From Mytilus galloprovincialis (Eukaryota > Mollusca > Bivalvia > Mytilida > Mytilidae): a stretch of DNA of 64,000 nt. Positions within the stretch are counted from its first letter, which is position 1; every line of letters begins with the position of its first letter. Made by a program: the position numbers and the translations under genes. Of this stretch, positions 40,101 through 50,250 are shown in pieces. The stretch spans positions 9,424,101 to 9,488,100 of the forward strand of contig NC_134845.1 in the NCBI RefSeq assembly GCF_965363235.1, given 5' to 3'. Below the pieces are notes generated by a model. The model was not told where the DNA came from, did not search any database, and worked only from the letters and a program-made list of their open reading frames with translations.

Positions 40101-43100
40101 AAAATCGTGCATGCTGGTCAGTTATTTTCAACTGAAAATAAAAGAAATAATAATATGCGAAATTGTTGTAACAACAAAGACGACTTTTAACGGAAATTAA
40201 AAGCTAACTAAATATTACTAGTATGTTATATACATATAAATATTCATGGATCTACAATCTGTCGATACCTGTAACTTGGCATTGCACAAGGTTATGTTTT
40301 TATCTGGCTGTTCATGACGTCTTTACACTAAATCCATTGGATGTTGGATGTGTACGGATTGATATTTTTGTCTTAGATGCATGATTTTTTTATTAGTTGT
40401 TAGTGGTTTTGAACTAGCTGTCAGATAACTGCGATCAGATCTGTTAATTGCGTCTTTTTGTGTCGGGATGTATAAGTACCCGGCCACGTCCACTTGTATT
40501 GTTGTCCATCTGATGAGTTAAGCCATTTTCAACTGATTTTTATCATTCGTTCTTATGTTGTACTGTTATACCACTGTCCCAGGTTAGGAGGAGGGTTGGG
40601 ATCCCGCTAACATGTTAAACCCCGCCACATTATTTGTGTATGTGCCTGTCCCAAGTCAGGAGCCTGTAATTCAGTGGTTGTCGTTTGTTTATGTACTACA
40701 TGTTTGTTTTTCGTTCATTTTTTATATAAACAAGGCCGTTAGTTTTTTCGTTTTTTTCGTTTGAATTGTTTTACATTGTCTTATCGGGGCCTTTTATAGC
40801 TGATTATGCGATATGGGCTCGCTCATTGTTGAAGGCCGTACGGTGACCTATAGTTGTTAATATCTGTGTCATTTTGGTCTTTTGTGGATAGTTGTCGCAT
40901 TGGCAATCATACGACATCTTCTTTTTTATATATGTCATTTTTTTTTCAATTGTTCTTATTTGACAAATTTTGGCAAGAAATAAACGACATCTTAAAAGGA
41001 GTATAGTCCATCAGCTAGTCTTCAAAAGCGGTCAAGTTAAGGAGTTTGTGTTACACCCCAGGGTACCGCGATTTTTTTGGATAGAATTCAACTTCATTAT
41101 CTTATTGATAAGATACAAGGTGTTAGACTAAAAAAAAGTGTCCAAAAGAGGTTTAAAAACGTCCCTTTCAATGGTCTCCTCATTTAGCTAATTTTTAATT
41201 AAAATTTTCGATATAAAGCGATTAAATAAAATTAAATTATAGGTTTAAACAACTAAAACAGATATAAAACTACCATATTTAATGTAACTCTGAAGATTTT
41301 TTGTTTTAAAAAAATGTTTATTTACATTACAAACAATCCGATTTTTTGGGTTGAAATTAAGGCATATTTGCTCTTTTCATACAGAAATTCGTAATGCAAT
41401 TATCCGTTTTTGTAAATTAAAATTTAAAATTGACTGGTATGCAATGTTTAAACTATTTGCAGTATTTATATATCGTCTAAAATATGAATTATTCAATAAA
41501 ACATATGTACGTGCAAACACTCGTGAAATATCGGAGATCATCACATTACCGTCTTCGATTCAGTCGATAATATATTCATACCTGAGTGCACACATACGCA
41601 CTTTAAGCTTATTAATTTGCAACTGAAAACAAACATTAAATTGACGAGTATGTTGTTTTTGTGAGACAAATTATTTTATAAAGTAAATGTGTAAAAATAT
41701 ATTTATGAAAAAATGACAAATAAAAGTAATTTTTTGCGTTCTGAAAGGGTGCACTCTACGAGAGGTTATCCGGTTTGAATTATGTCCTCTTCCATGGTCT
41801 CTTGCAAACGTTAATAATACACCTGTAAAGACAAATAAATCTGTCCTAGGTTGTCTTTAAGAAAAGGACGTTGAACAAATGCAAGCCATTCCTGAGTAAA
41901 GCATGTGGATATTTGATGGTATGGCAGTTATTCAATCTTTTACTAGGATACCAAGTACTTTTTCTGATTTGGCAATTGTTGTTTAATAAAACACCCTTTT
42001 AGTTTCAGAAAGAGCTCCCCGCATTGATTTTGTCATTGATCAGTATCCAACAATATCCATAAAAAATTTAGAACGGGATCGCAGGTCCTTGGGAGGTCAA
42101 ATCATTACGACAATTTCTAGATCAAAACAATCTTGTCCTCGGCAATTGAAAATTTTTTTGTCAGTTGGTAGACTAAGACTAATACTATTAGTATAATAGT
42201 CCCATTTTATTTGTATCATATGGAAGTATGTGCCACAAAATATATGTTGAAAATGAAATAGTGACAATTATAGAATGCATTGAGCTTCTAAGCATACAAG
42301 AAGAAGCCGACACAAAGATGTTTCTTCATGCAAAACACGTAGTTGATAAAGGTTACGATTCCATTGGTATAAAATCGTCTGACACGGATGTGGAAGTATT
42401 GGCCTGCTATTTTCAGAATTATATCAGTTAATATTATTATTCCAAATGAAGATTAATAAATGTGCAATTATCATCTACTGCCCCCAACAAAAGATCCAAT
42501 GTTAAAGCACATCAAGCGAGCCAACTTTCAGGCAAAGATTTGGAAATCTGCTCTTCAACACAACACTGTTCCATCGCCAAACCACCATGGTTAGATTGTT
42601 GAGAACGATTTGATCAGCATCAATTGGCTAGACCAACCGCCAGTGTTAGATGATTTATTGATACTGATAAGCTGTTCATGTAAAGCTGGTTGTGCCACCA
42701 AAAGATGTTCATGTGTTCGACAAGGTTTATCCTGTACAGATTGCTGCAAATGTACGAATGCTTGTAGCAAAAAGAATAATCAAATCGTTGATATTGCTGA
42801 CGATGACGACGAAGATGATAAAGATGATGGTGATGATAATTCGGTAGATGGCGTTGACGAAAATGAAGATGATTTTATGGATTGACCTTCTTCATGACCT
42901 TAAAATGTGGTGATTCTGTTGTTAAAAAAAACTTTAATATAGATCTTGAAACCCTGAAAGTTCTTTTATTTTTGTAGTACTATGTGATGTACATTGCTTA
43001 TGTTTGTGTTTGTCATTGATTGATTCCATGTTTTTTCCCTTTCTTACCTTTGAATTTTGTTCAACTGCCTTTAGTTACTTGATGCTCTATGTTTCAATGT

Positions 43101-45768
43101 AAAAAATATACCTTTTTATCAAGAAAACTAGTATGTTTGCTTTGTTTCATTCAAAATCATGAATTTTGGATATTACCCTCCCCTCTTTTTTCTTGGTCCT
43201 ATACGATTTAAAAATTAAATAAAAATTAGTCTCCGTATTAACAAGATATGAATTGTTCAATTTGATAAGAGAAATAGTACCGAATACTTGGTTACATTTT
43301 ACTTTTTTCTGTATATATGGGTTAAACAAAGATTTTGATATACTCTTAAATAAGACCCCTTTTAACCCCTTTTGGACACTTTTTCAAAAGTCTAACACCT
43401 CTTAAAATATTCTTCAGACATTACTCTTTAGATTTATACAAAAACATTGCGGTACCCTGGGGTGTAACACAGAACTGAAATTTTACCTTACCAGCTGATG
43501 GACTAGTAATATAGATTTGTTAATAAAACAACAACACCTGATATTGGAATACAAAATCACAGACAACATGAATTACTCGATAATTTTGTTAATAACAATA
43601 CTTAGTTTTCAATATATAAGTCATACTATGTATCTGAGCAGAAAACAGAAAATATAACCGTCTACAGAATTGTTGTTAATGAAGACACTAAGAGAGTTAA
43701 ACCAATATTAATGGACACAAGACAATACGTTAAATGTTACAAACAATTAAAAAGGAACATAACAATGAATATTTTTTCTAGTATTGCTATTACAGTGTTT
43801 CGTAAACAAAATGTATGTCAATTAATCTAATCAGATGGCTATTCCCTGGATTGTTACAGGGTATGTCGAGAGAAAAGAGAAGCTTGGAATTTTGATGGTT
43901 TTTGTAACAAGCAATATTTGATGAATACAATTATTATGTTGTTAAAAAAGAAAAGAAAAGAAAGTATGTTTTTAAACCAACCAGATATCTTTTCATTCAT
44001 GTAATGAAAAGTTGATGGATGCATGAAGACTGTCAAATTAGTGTTGATTAAAGGACTTAAATATACAGACAAGAGTGATACTACCCACAAACAATTAATT
44101 CAAAGTTTTTGATTCTATTCAGTGCTCGTTGAATCAACTGTCAAGTATGTAATGTCCCGAGAAAAAGATAGAAATACATGACCCCATTTATTGTATGAAA
44201 CTTTGTCATCTAAGTGTTATATCTATTGTGTCGGTTTTTGTGATATAGTATATCATATGCATTAATTTGTTATAATAAATTTATGTATTTATGTAGTATG
44301 TATAAATAGACCAGCGGTAGAATAAGAAAAAAACCTCTTTAATGCACCAATCGAACACACGGCTGAATTATATATCACTGGAAAAAGAAAACTGGAAAAT
44401 TTCAGATTAATGATGCCGTAATCCTGAGAAGTGGTCGGAGTTTTGCATAATTGAGGTCACAGGTCAACAGTTATATATTTCCAAATACTGTCCTAACTGT
44501 TAATTTTGTATAAATTTTAGAAATGAAAAATATATTAAGAAAGCATAATATTTAATCAGTATATATGAAGCCTGTAGGGAATACCATTTTTTAAAATACG
44601 TTATTTGTTTAACGTAAAAATTTATATTTTTAAGACATTTTGTTCATTTATGACTTTATTTTGTTACCTTTCAAGTATGGCCTTGAACTTTGGTTATAAT
44701 TTGCTTAACTCGACTTTTTATTTTGCAGATCTCTAAAGTCAAGTAAAGGAGGGTCAAAATGGATTTCAGTGATTTAAGGTCCACTGGCTATTTTGAGTAT
44801 TTCAATTTAAAACATTCTCAATCATTAAAAGCATGTCGATTTATATACAATAATCATTAAATTATCAATATTTACAAGGGCAAATTTTCCACGCGTGTCA
44901 AACCATTGTACGACTAAAGCTTGTGATAATATTTAGAACATACAAGCCACGCAATCGAAACATGAGTAGCACAAATATGTTACATGTCGTACGAACCCGG
45001 TGAAAAGGTGAAAAGTGTCATATTTGGGAAAAAGGGACGGGGTTGTATAAACGGCATTTGGAACATATCTGCTTTCATCTGTGAATTGGATATTTCATAA
45101 TAGAAACTTGGAATAGAGCTAGCTTTATCAGTTAATTCTCGATTAGAAAAGAGAAATATTTACAGTGATGTTTTGTTTTTCTTTATTTTATTGTTTATTT
45201 TTTACTTAAATTTGTACTGAATTGAAAATGTGTATACTATTTACGGTATGTATTATCAACTACAATTTATTTTTATATGTGCCTTTGTAGTTTACTTTCA
45301 AACCTACAGTAACACAAACCTTTTTTGTTCACGTCTTTGTTAATTTACAATAAACTGTCTAACCTTTGCACTGTTAGATTAATTCTAAATTGAGAATGGA
45401 AATGTTTGTTTGAATTTGTAAGTCATTTGTGGAGTATGGTTGCACTATTTGACTGCACAATCTTTATTATACCTCGTCGTAAATTCGGAATAACATTTTT
45501 GTGAGTCAATGAGATGTTATTTTACTTAACTTACCAAAGCATTTGTTCGTTTATGTTTCGTTTTGGTAGTATTTGCACATAACTGGCTACAAGTCTTTTG
45601 ATTCAAAGAATCAATCCATTTTATTTTCCCTCTTCGTTTACGCTGCATTGGCATAACACTTAGTATACATCCTGGATCATCCCAAAATCTATTTACTGTC
45701 TTCTTATATACTTCGTAGGTATATGTTTGCTGGTCGAAATAATTCATAATTGGTAGTTCACCCACAGT
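25030..45768 (-). CDS. SAMD9: SAMD9-like large P-loop NTPase with ubiquitin-like N-terminal segment (gene model)
   Basis: Minus-strand exons, 5' to 3': 45535-45768, 39672-40131, 28185-34585 and 25030-25113, possibly preceded by 63594-63665. Phases agree at every join (0/0, 1/1, 0/0) and each border has an AG acceptor and a GT donor. The model encodes nearly 2,400 residues: an N-terminal exon of unknown fold, a ubiquitin-like segment ending GGMMG, SAM-like segments, a long polar linker, an AlbA/Schlafen-like region, a STAND-type P-loop region, TPR-like helices and a C-terminal region. Vertebrate SAMD9 and SAMD9L are cytoplasmic antiviral proteins that restrict translation; the same role here is inference. 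Human SAMD9 is about 1,590 residues, so this protein is clearly longer. Introns are large and filled with mobile elements. The family assignment is strong. The joining of the two 5' exons rests on phase, splice sites and strand and needs transcript support. Confidence 0.7.
25431..25745 (+). mobile_element. 315-bp MITE (GCATTATGTTTTCTGGTCTG family)
   Basis: Begins ATGCCCCACCTACGATAGTA and ends with GTGGGGCATTCGTGTATTAT then GACACATTCTTGTT, so the ends are short inverted repeats (TGCCCCAC and GTGGGGCA). A CCGTCCGTTCG array lies inside. Diverged copies are nested in the palindromic element at 17205-21028. It sits in the last intron of the SAMD9-like gene. The two short open frames over the array are repeat artefacts. 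Confidence 0.7.
26112..26609. mobile_element. 0.5-kb element with TTGTACAA palindrome arrays
   Basis: The left end has GGTGTGAAAGAG then TTGTACAAATTATAATTTGT and further TTTGTACAAG motifs. The right end has the same motifs in inverse orientation and finishes TATACATACACACC. The middle is unremarkable AT-rich DNA. It lies in the last intron of the SAMD9-like gene. Confidence 0.6.
26610..28184. other. Rest of the last intron of the SAMD9-like gene
   Basis: AT-rich DNA with no gene and no obvious repeat family apart from homopolymer runs. Confidence 0.45.
28185..34585 (-). CDS. SAMD9: Main exon of the SAMD9-like protein (about 2,130 codons)
   Basis: An uninterrupted frame runs from acceptor TTTACAG|GTGAAG at 34585 to donor GAT|GTAAGT at 28184. 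An ATG at 34544 could be an internal start, but the frame stays open to the acceptor. Numbering from that Met: SAM-like helices at 1-62 (AEWLKNVV, GEALFLYRDTGYRELE) and a second SAM-like segment near 70-115; a polar, probably disordered linker at about 170-400; an AlbA/Schlafen-like core near 690-720 (CMNARKNGTIMFGIGD); a region with SIR2-like position at about 930-1130; P-loop EPGAGGSTLARH near 1216 and Walker B PLLLLIDDLQ near 1268; TPR-like repeats at about 1540-1620; then a conserved C-terminal region. The Walker A lysine is replaced (GAGGST), as I recall for vertebrate SAMD9 too. A single giant exon also matches vertebrate SAMD9 genes. The frame is intact, so the gene is probably functional. 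Confidence 0.92.
34586..36289. other. Intron of the SAMD9-like gene, mostly featureless
   Basis: Lies between the main exon and the upstream ubiquitin-like exon. AT-rich, with a hairpin at 35469-35535 and a smaller inverted repeat, AGCATTTTGGTTGT and its complement, at about 35828-35861. No coding exon seen on either strand. Confidence 0.45.
35469..35535. repeat. Short hairpin with GCGTAGTGGG loop
   Basis: TGTGGTGCAC and AGAATAGCCC pair with GGGTTATTCT and GTGCACCACA around a short loop containing CGCGTAGT. It is one of the recurring hairpins in this window. Confidence 0.65.
36290..36591 (+). repeat. Left half of a dispersed repeat split by the BEL/Pao insertion
   Basis: Shares CAATCTGTCGATA, TTTTAGTCTTAGAT, TTTGAACTAGCT and other segments with 40250-40590. 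The match resumes at 39214 after the retrotransposon (CCTGTCCCACGTT compared with CACTGTCCCAGGTT). The two halves are therefore one older repeat interrupted at ACTAC. Confidence 0.6.
36592..36731 (+). repeat. 5' LTR of the BEL/Pao element
   Basis: Starts TATCGTAAATACCGC and ends CCCACTTTATGATA. It contains ACTATGTACCGCGC and ACGTCACGTCACCTTG and differs from the 3' LTR at only a few positions, which suggests a fairly recent insertion despite the damaged interior. Confidence 0.85.
36758..38873 (+). pseudogene. Broken gag-pol remnants of the BEL/Pao element
   Basis: The first ATG at 36758 opens a short gag-like frame (MDTKMKAVQAGHKG) that soon ends. From about 36910 come pieces of the region after reverse transcriptase (NFNWDELLPDS, then IHAFMNSSMKAYGACAYI); a frame change near 37140 moves the next conserved block (TIPRLELMA) into another frame. 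RNase H end text (NPADLLSKGI), an integrase zinc-binding-like piece near 38090-38140 and a complete DUF5641-like integrase C terminus (38490-38873, with GDVVQIYEDSPRIKW and RPITKLYPLEV) follow. The reverse transcriptase catalytic region appears deleted, and stops and frame changes interrupt the rest. It cannot encode a working polyprotein. Confidence 0.82.
39073..39213 (+). repeat. 3' LTR of the BEL/Pao element
   Basis: Starts TATCATAAATACCGC and ends CCCACTTTATGATA, matching the 5' LTR throughout. The target duplication ACTAC follows at 39214-39218. Confidence 0.85.
39214..39580 (+). repeat. Right half of the repeat split by the BEL/Pao insertion
   Basis: Continues the family of 40590-40930: CCTGTCCCACGTTCGG, GGTTGATCCCGC, AGCCTATAGTTGAGTGGTTG, TCTTTTATAGC and TCTCATCGGCAATCTTA. 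It ends about 90 bp before the ubiquitin-like exon on the opposite strand. Confidence 0.6.
39672..40131 (-). CDS. Ubiquitin-like exon joined to the SAMD9-like gene
   Basis: Acceptor TATTTTCAG|TTGAAAATAAC at 40131; donor ATGATGG|GTAAAT at 39671/39672. The 460-nt exon starts at phase 0 and ends at phase 1, exactly fitting the exon at 45535-45768 upstream and the main exon, which begins with two bases completing a Gly codon. The last 70 codons look like a ubiquitin fold: KIKPIVILVRTGCVESLI, then MVSFYGRLV in the position of ubiquitin RLIFAGKQL, then NDDVTILMKVKGGMMG like its STLHLVLRLRGG end. Without splicing the frame would stop three codons after the donor. The basic stretch KNNKSKRIKKSKQK precedes the domain. 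The fold assignment rests on pattern alone. Confidence 0.65.
40245..40935 (+). repeat. Dispersed mussel repeat, uninterrupted copy
   Basis: From TCTACAATCTGTCGATACCT to GGCAATCATACGACATCTTC. It contains CTGTCCCAAGTCAGGAGCCT, shared with the 22441-22985 family, and TTTGAATTGTTTTACATT. It shows the empty site of the BEL/Pao insertion at 36592 and lies in an intron of the SAMD9-like gene. Confidence 0.65.
41004..43505 (+). mobile_element. 2.5-kb TIR element carrying a PIN-like/CXC gene remnant
   Basis: Terminal inverted repeats TAGTCCATCAGCT (41004-41016) and AGCTGATGGACTA (43493-43505), flanked by GTA on both sides. A second, longer inverted block is subterminal: TGTGTTACACCCCAGGGTAC (41048-41067) and its complement at about 43452-43471, followed inward by another matching pair (GGTGTTAGACT with AGTCTAACACC, and TGTCCAAAAGAGG with a similar complement). 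The interior carries a single degraded gene in plus orientation at about 41750-42885. It sits in an intron of the SAMD9-like gene, opposite strand. The transposon superfamily is not one I can name. Confidence 0.75.
41750..42885 (+). pseudogene. Degraded gene: acidic PIN-like motifs plus tesmin/TSO1-like CXC domain
   Basis: Pieces in order: LREVIRFELCPLPWSLA (41756), FDGMAVIQ (41912), VIDQYPTISIKNLERDRRS (near 42035-42085), all in one frame but with in-frame TAA codons near 41855 and 41895; then LLSIQEEADTKMFLHAKH and SSDTDVEVLAC (42270-42400) in a second frame; then WLDQPP and a Cys-rich CXC segment, SCSCKAGCATKRCSC and CTDCCKCTNAC (42676-42772), in a third frame, ending with an acidic tail and TGA near 42886. 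I remember intact proteins with this order from cnidarian and mollusc genomes, listed as uncharacterised. Conserved D, E, EAD and DTD residues resemble a PIN/FEN-type metal-binding nuclease; that is inference. The frame changes and stops mean it is not functional here. Confidence 0.7.
43506..45534. other. Intron of the SAMD9-like gene, nothing recognised
   Basis: AT-rich DNA between the TIR element and the exon at 45535-45768. Short open frames here have no splice context or conserved motif. Confidence 0.4.
45535..45768 (-). CDS. Upstream coding exon of the SAMD9-like gene (78 codons)
   Basis: Acceptor TTACTTAGCAG|ACTGTGG at 45768 and a strong donor GCTTTG|GTAAGT at 45534/45535 bound a 234-nt frame, phase 0 at both ends. 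Other frames contain stops. The translation includes MNYFDQQTYTYEVYKK, FWDDPGCILSVMPMQRKRRG and CSQLCANTTK; it is not low-complexity. I do not recognise a domain. Its phase fits the ubiquitin-like exon at 39672-40131 directly, and the candidate first exon at 63594-63665 upstream. Confidence 0.6.
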
Positions 45769-46435
45769 CTGCTAAGTAAATAGAGAGAGTCAATGTGAAA
45801 GAAGATATAAACATTTTTTTAAATCAGATTTGGTAGTTCAAAACTTCATTTTTTCTCCTTGGTTAGGTGTTTGAACACATTTTTATGTAAAAATAAAAAA
45901 GGTTCGAAATCAGTTATGTCAGTGATAAAGTAAATTTAAGCTGTGTCCTTAGCATGCTAACATATGAAAATATAACTTTTTCAGACTGAGTGATAAAGGA
46001 CAATCTATGATTTCTGAAAACTTGTTTAGGACATATCAAAAATATGCAAACATTCAGCGGGACACTGTGTCTCGTCTGCGATTTTTGCAGTCAGTTAATA
46101 AGTGTAATGCTGACCGAGTCCTTCTATTAGTAAAATACAGAATTTTCAAATATTTGCAATCTTTTCGTTTAGAAGCTTATATGGATCTTCAAGGTTCTGT
46201 TTAAGTTTGGTAAGAACCCTTGTAAAAACAGGATCCGTCTAAATGTTAACTGTAGTCCATCTGTTAAACAAAATCAACTGTTAAAGTTTGATATAGTCAG
46301 ATTTTTAACCTGAAATCACCGCAGCTCGGTTTACGTAAGTGTTGGTTAGTCATTAGTGTTTATTTTGTGTTACAAATATTTCCATTGATTACTATTCATA
46401 TATCTAAGTAAAAAGTTAAATCACACAAATACTGA

Positions 46436-46690
46436 ACTCTGAGGAAAATTCAAAACCAAAAGTCCAAACACATCAAACGAATGGATTACAACTGTAATAT
46501 TCCTGACTTAGAACACACATTTTCTTATGTAGAAAATTGTGAATTATACTGGTTTTATAGCTACATGTAGCTATACCTTTCATTTGTATGACAGTCATAT
46601 ACAATTTCATTATATTAACAACAATGTTTGAACAAAACAAACAGACATAATAGGTAAAAATGTCAAAAATAGTTGTGCAGCAGTTAAATA
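46436..46690 (+). repeat. Diverged GAACTCTGAGGAAAATTCAA repeat
   Basis: Shares GAACTCTGAGGAAAATTCAA, CACATCAAACGAATGGAT, ACAAAACAAACAGACATAAT and AAAATGTCAAAA with the better copy at 51905-52200. A palindromic AGCTACATGTAGCT lies inside. It is a common dispersed mussel repeat. Confidence 0.65.
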
Positions 46691-49600
46691 TGTTTTATAA
46701 TATAAAATAAGGCTTAATAATAAAAAAAATTACAAAGAAAATAATAATAAAAAAAAGACACTACAAACGTTTTTAAGATGATAAACAACTCAGTCAGAAT
46801 CTAGACCCTATACTTCAAGACCATCGTATAGTATTGATGAAGTTGATATCTTCAAGTTCTTGGAGTCTTAGATTAACTCTTTTAGAAAAACAAAGGAAGA
46901 TATGTTCTTTTAAATAACACTGGTTCATCAATAACACATTTGAAATTGTAAAGGGTCAAATTGTTGATCAAGAAGCAAAATACCGCATATGCAAAATATG
47001 TAAAACAGATGTAGTGAATGGGGTTAACCTTTTGATTATTTGCGAAAATTATACTGTAGAGCAAGAACATATTCTACTATATTAGAGAAAACATTCAAAC
47101 AAAAATAAAACATTTAAGATAAATATAGATTTTTTTTGCTGGTATCATCAACGTAGGTTTTATGAATGTTTAGAATATATTTTCCATATTACATCAGTTC
47201 ATCCATAAAACTAAACGAACAGTAATATTGTACGTATCACATTAGGTTAATTACAGGTAGATAGTATAAAAAATCAATTTAGACTTCTTTAAAAACAACA
47301 GATCGTTAGTGAACATATCTGAAAGAAAAATCGAACTGTTAGCTTCTAATAAAAACCAAATTTTTACTATATACAACTGCTTTCCAATTTACAAACGAAT
47401 TTCTGAAAGTTTACAACTTTGTAGATTTGTTTCAATGAAATATCAAACTATAAATGTGCCAGTTAATTTGATAAGTTCAGGAGTTCAATGAAAATGTATT
47501 CGGGAAAAATGTAGTATTATAAATTATGAAATAACACAAGTATTTCAAGGCCTAAAATCACCTTTGAGTTGTAAGTCGTTCAAGGATAACACAGGAAAGC
47601 GTTTCCTCTATCTGAGTTCTATAAGTGTGCATCACTTATAATAAATACTAGGGAGGAAGGATGTCATAATGAAATTGATATCAGTCATACTGAACGATAC
47701 CTTGCATAAGATAGGATAAAACTATATTTGCTATATTACAAAATGCAGGAATCAATCGTTTAATCAAGTGAAATTAACAAACAGTATGCGTAGCAACAAA
47801 TTAAATATAAATGAATAGTCAATCGGGGGAAAAATTCTCTTGTCTATTCCCCCTCCCTAAGAATATCAAATTTTCGTCCGGATTGAGACCTGACATGAAA
47901 TTGTTCTTATCTTTGAATTACAGCATGGGTATGATTGTCACTCTGCAACAATACCAGGCAAATTTCAAAATATAAACATTGAAAATAAATATTTGAACAT
48001 GATTTTTTAATTTTGAATGACATTTAAAGACATCTGTTCAGGAAGGCTGATTTTGTGGCGAAAATCTGGAATGGCTGCCGTGTGTATATCTTTCTGTATG
48101 GGTGTGCAAATATCAGATTTTTACATTTGTATGCGGCGATGATAAGCAATTTTATATTTCACTATACGAACCTATTAAATCATATAAACCACGCCTTTAA
48201 ATATATATAAACAGGTTCAACAATCCTGTTGGTAGTCAGATATACAATTTCGATTCATCTAAAAATAACTTCCTTGTAGACTGTCAATTTTCAATTCTAT
48301 ATCGAGGCAAAATTTCAGATCAATACAAGGTTATCATATAACTGATTACGAATAGAATCACGTGATGATAAAGGCTCAAATATATCAAATCATATAAAAC
48401 ATAAGACAAACGTTGAAAAGGGGACCAAACCAAAAAGAGCCTTAAGTATTGCAAAATTCGTACAAAGAATCAGATCGTTTCATGATAAAGATATATTGTT
48501 GAATTAAATTTACAAAATTTACAAAACAGCAGATTTCAACTAAACAATATCTGTATTTTTCTGGCAGTACCGATGTAACGGTTACTGGGCATGTTTACCC
48601 TCGGAGAATAACATAATCGGGTTTACAAGTAGAGATTTAGAACTAGTGGTGGTACTCACATAAGTGGTACCAATTTTTATGAACATATCCAAAAATAATG
48701 TCTCTTCTATTATATATGATCGAGGCCAAATCATGTTGGAACATTTAAATCAAATACAAAAAATTGAAGAGCAGACTGAAGTAAAGACATATACAAAAAA
48801 ATCCAAGAAGACATACAATCCTCATTATCTGGATAACAGTAAGATGCATTGGTGTCTTTTGCTGAATAATGCATGCAGTGTTCCATTTTTTTTATGAATA
48901 AAATAGATCATTGATACAAAAATTAAACTGCTCAACTGCTATGAAAACTTTATATTTTAATTAGCTTTCTGTTTGACAAAACTGACAATTTAGGAAGAAC
49001 AACTGCGTGCAGTTGGCAGTCAACTGTTATTAGGTCCAGTACAACTGCATCTATATAAAGTCGTAATACATCTTCTAAATAAAAAACGAGTTGTAGTTAA
49101 AACACAGTTTCATAAGCTTGGGCAAAATAGGTAAAACAACTGATAAGCCTATAACAGTTGGCTTTGTAATGTTGCTTGTTTTTGTATATTGCGTAGTAAT
49201 GCTTTGGCCGGCTCAAGTCTATCAGCAGTTTCTTAATTACATTAGTTAATGCTGTTGATGTGGCACAATTATAGGTTAAAAGTACTTAATTACCTTTGAT
49301 GGTATTCCATATATACAAGTAGCTTCAATGTGAAAAATATGTTACCGTTTCTGTTGTTGTTTTCTTAAAATCATATTGTGGCGATTAAGCTGGACGATAC
49401 TTTCACTGATTCTAATTTAAATGTAAAGGAATGATCCTGAACAAATCCAATAATACACTCGATATTCCAAACATAAATGAAATGTACCTTGATAAAATAC
49501 TTACTGTAGATAGTTCGCTACATGTATGCTATTGTAGATAACTTCAGTTTGCTAAAGGTTATACAAAGTCAATATCGCACTTGTTCTTACATAACTGTAT

Positions 49601-50250
49601 TGTTCAAATTTCAAAGTAAGATAAACGACATGATTTCAAATTTACAAACTTCCATTTCACTGCTAAATCATATGACGTGTATATTACACAACTTATATGG
49701 TTTTCAGAATATTTCCTCGTGTAGCTTCCTTTAATACACAAATAATTACTATAGGCTTGCGGATGTAGTTATCGTAACCAGATTCCTTTATTATAGAGCA
49801 CAGTTTTTCCATTCTCAACAAATTGTGTATATTTGTGATTGTATTTCTGTATTTCCGTTAACATGGTAAATATTCACTATTTGTTGATAGAAATGTACCG
49901 GGAATTATATTGGGCATTTTATTCTTTCTTTATTGGGTCGTCTTAGACACATAGAGTGAGGTTATCTGTGTGGACAGGCTGATCTTCATTTTTAATTGTA
50001 TTGTTTTGCAGATAAATGTGTTCATAAGAGTTGATTATTGAAAGTCAGCCATCTCAAAAAAATCATGTGTTGCACATCAATGTCCAATGTTTTGTCGTTA
50101 GAAAATGTTGAAAATTTGATAGTCATAATAAAGCTTTACATTATACGACTATGTTTGTATATCAATAGAAAGAAATGATTAATTTATTTTTCGATATTTA
50201 TTTTATCTATAAAATAAATACATGTAACAAAATTAGACAAAATTAAAAAC
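46691..50250. other. Long AT-rich stretch, nothing recognised
   Basis: Several short open frames (for example 47309-47491 plus, 48664-48897 plus, 49522-49734 plus) lack splice support, codon signal or motifs. No inverted or tandem repeat stands out. Confidence 0.4.

Noticed and set aside
41351..41626. 91-codon plus-strand open frame at the start of the CXC element
   Set aside because: It shows none of the family motifs found downstream and has AT-driven composition. It may be an old intron or 5' region of the element.
45975..46204. Possible plus-strand exon (TTTTCAG then LSDKGQSMISENLF...)
   Set aside because: There is an acceptor-like site and an open frame to a stop, but no upstream partner exon, recognisable motif or poly(A) signal. 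It also lies in an intron of the opposite-strand gene model.
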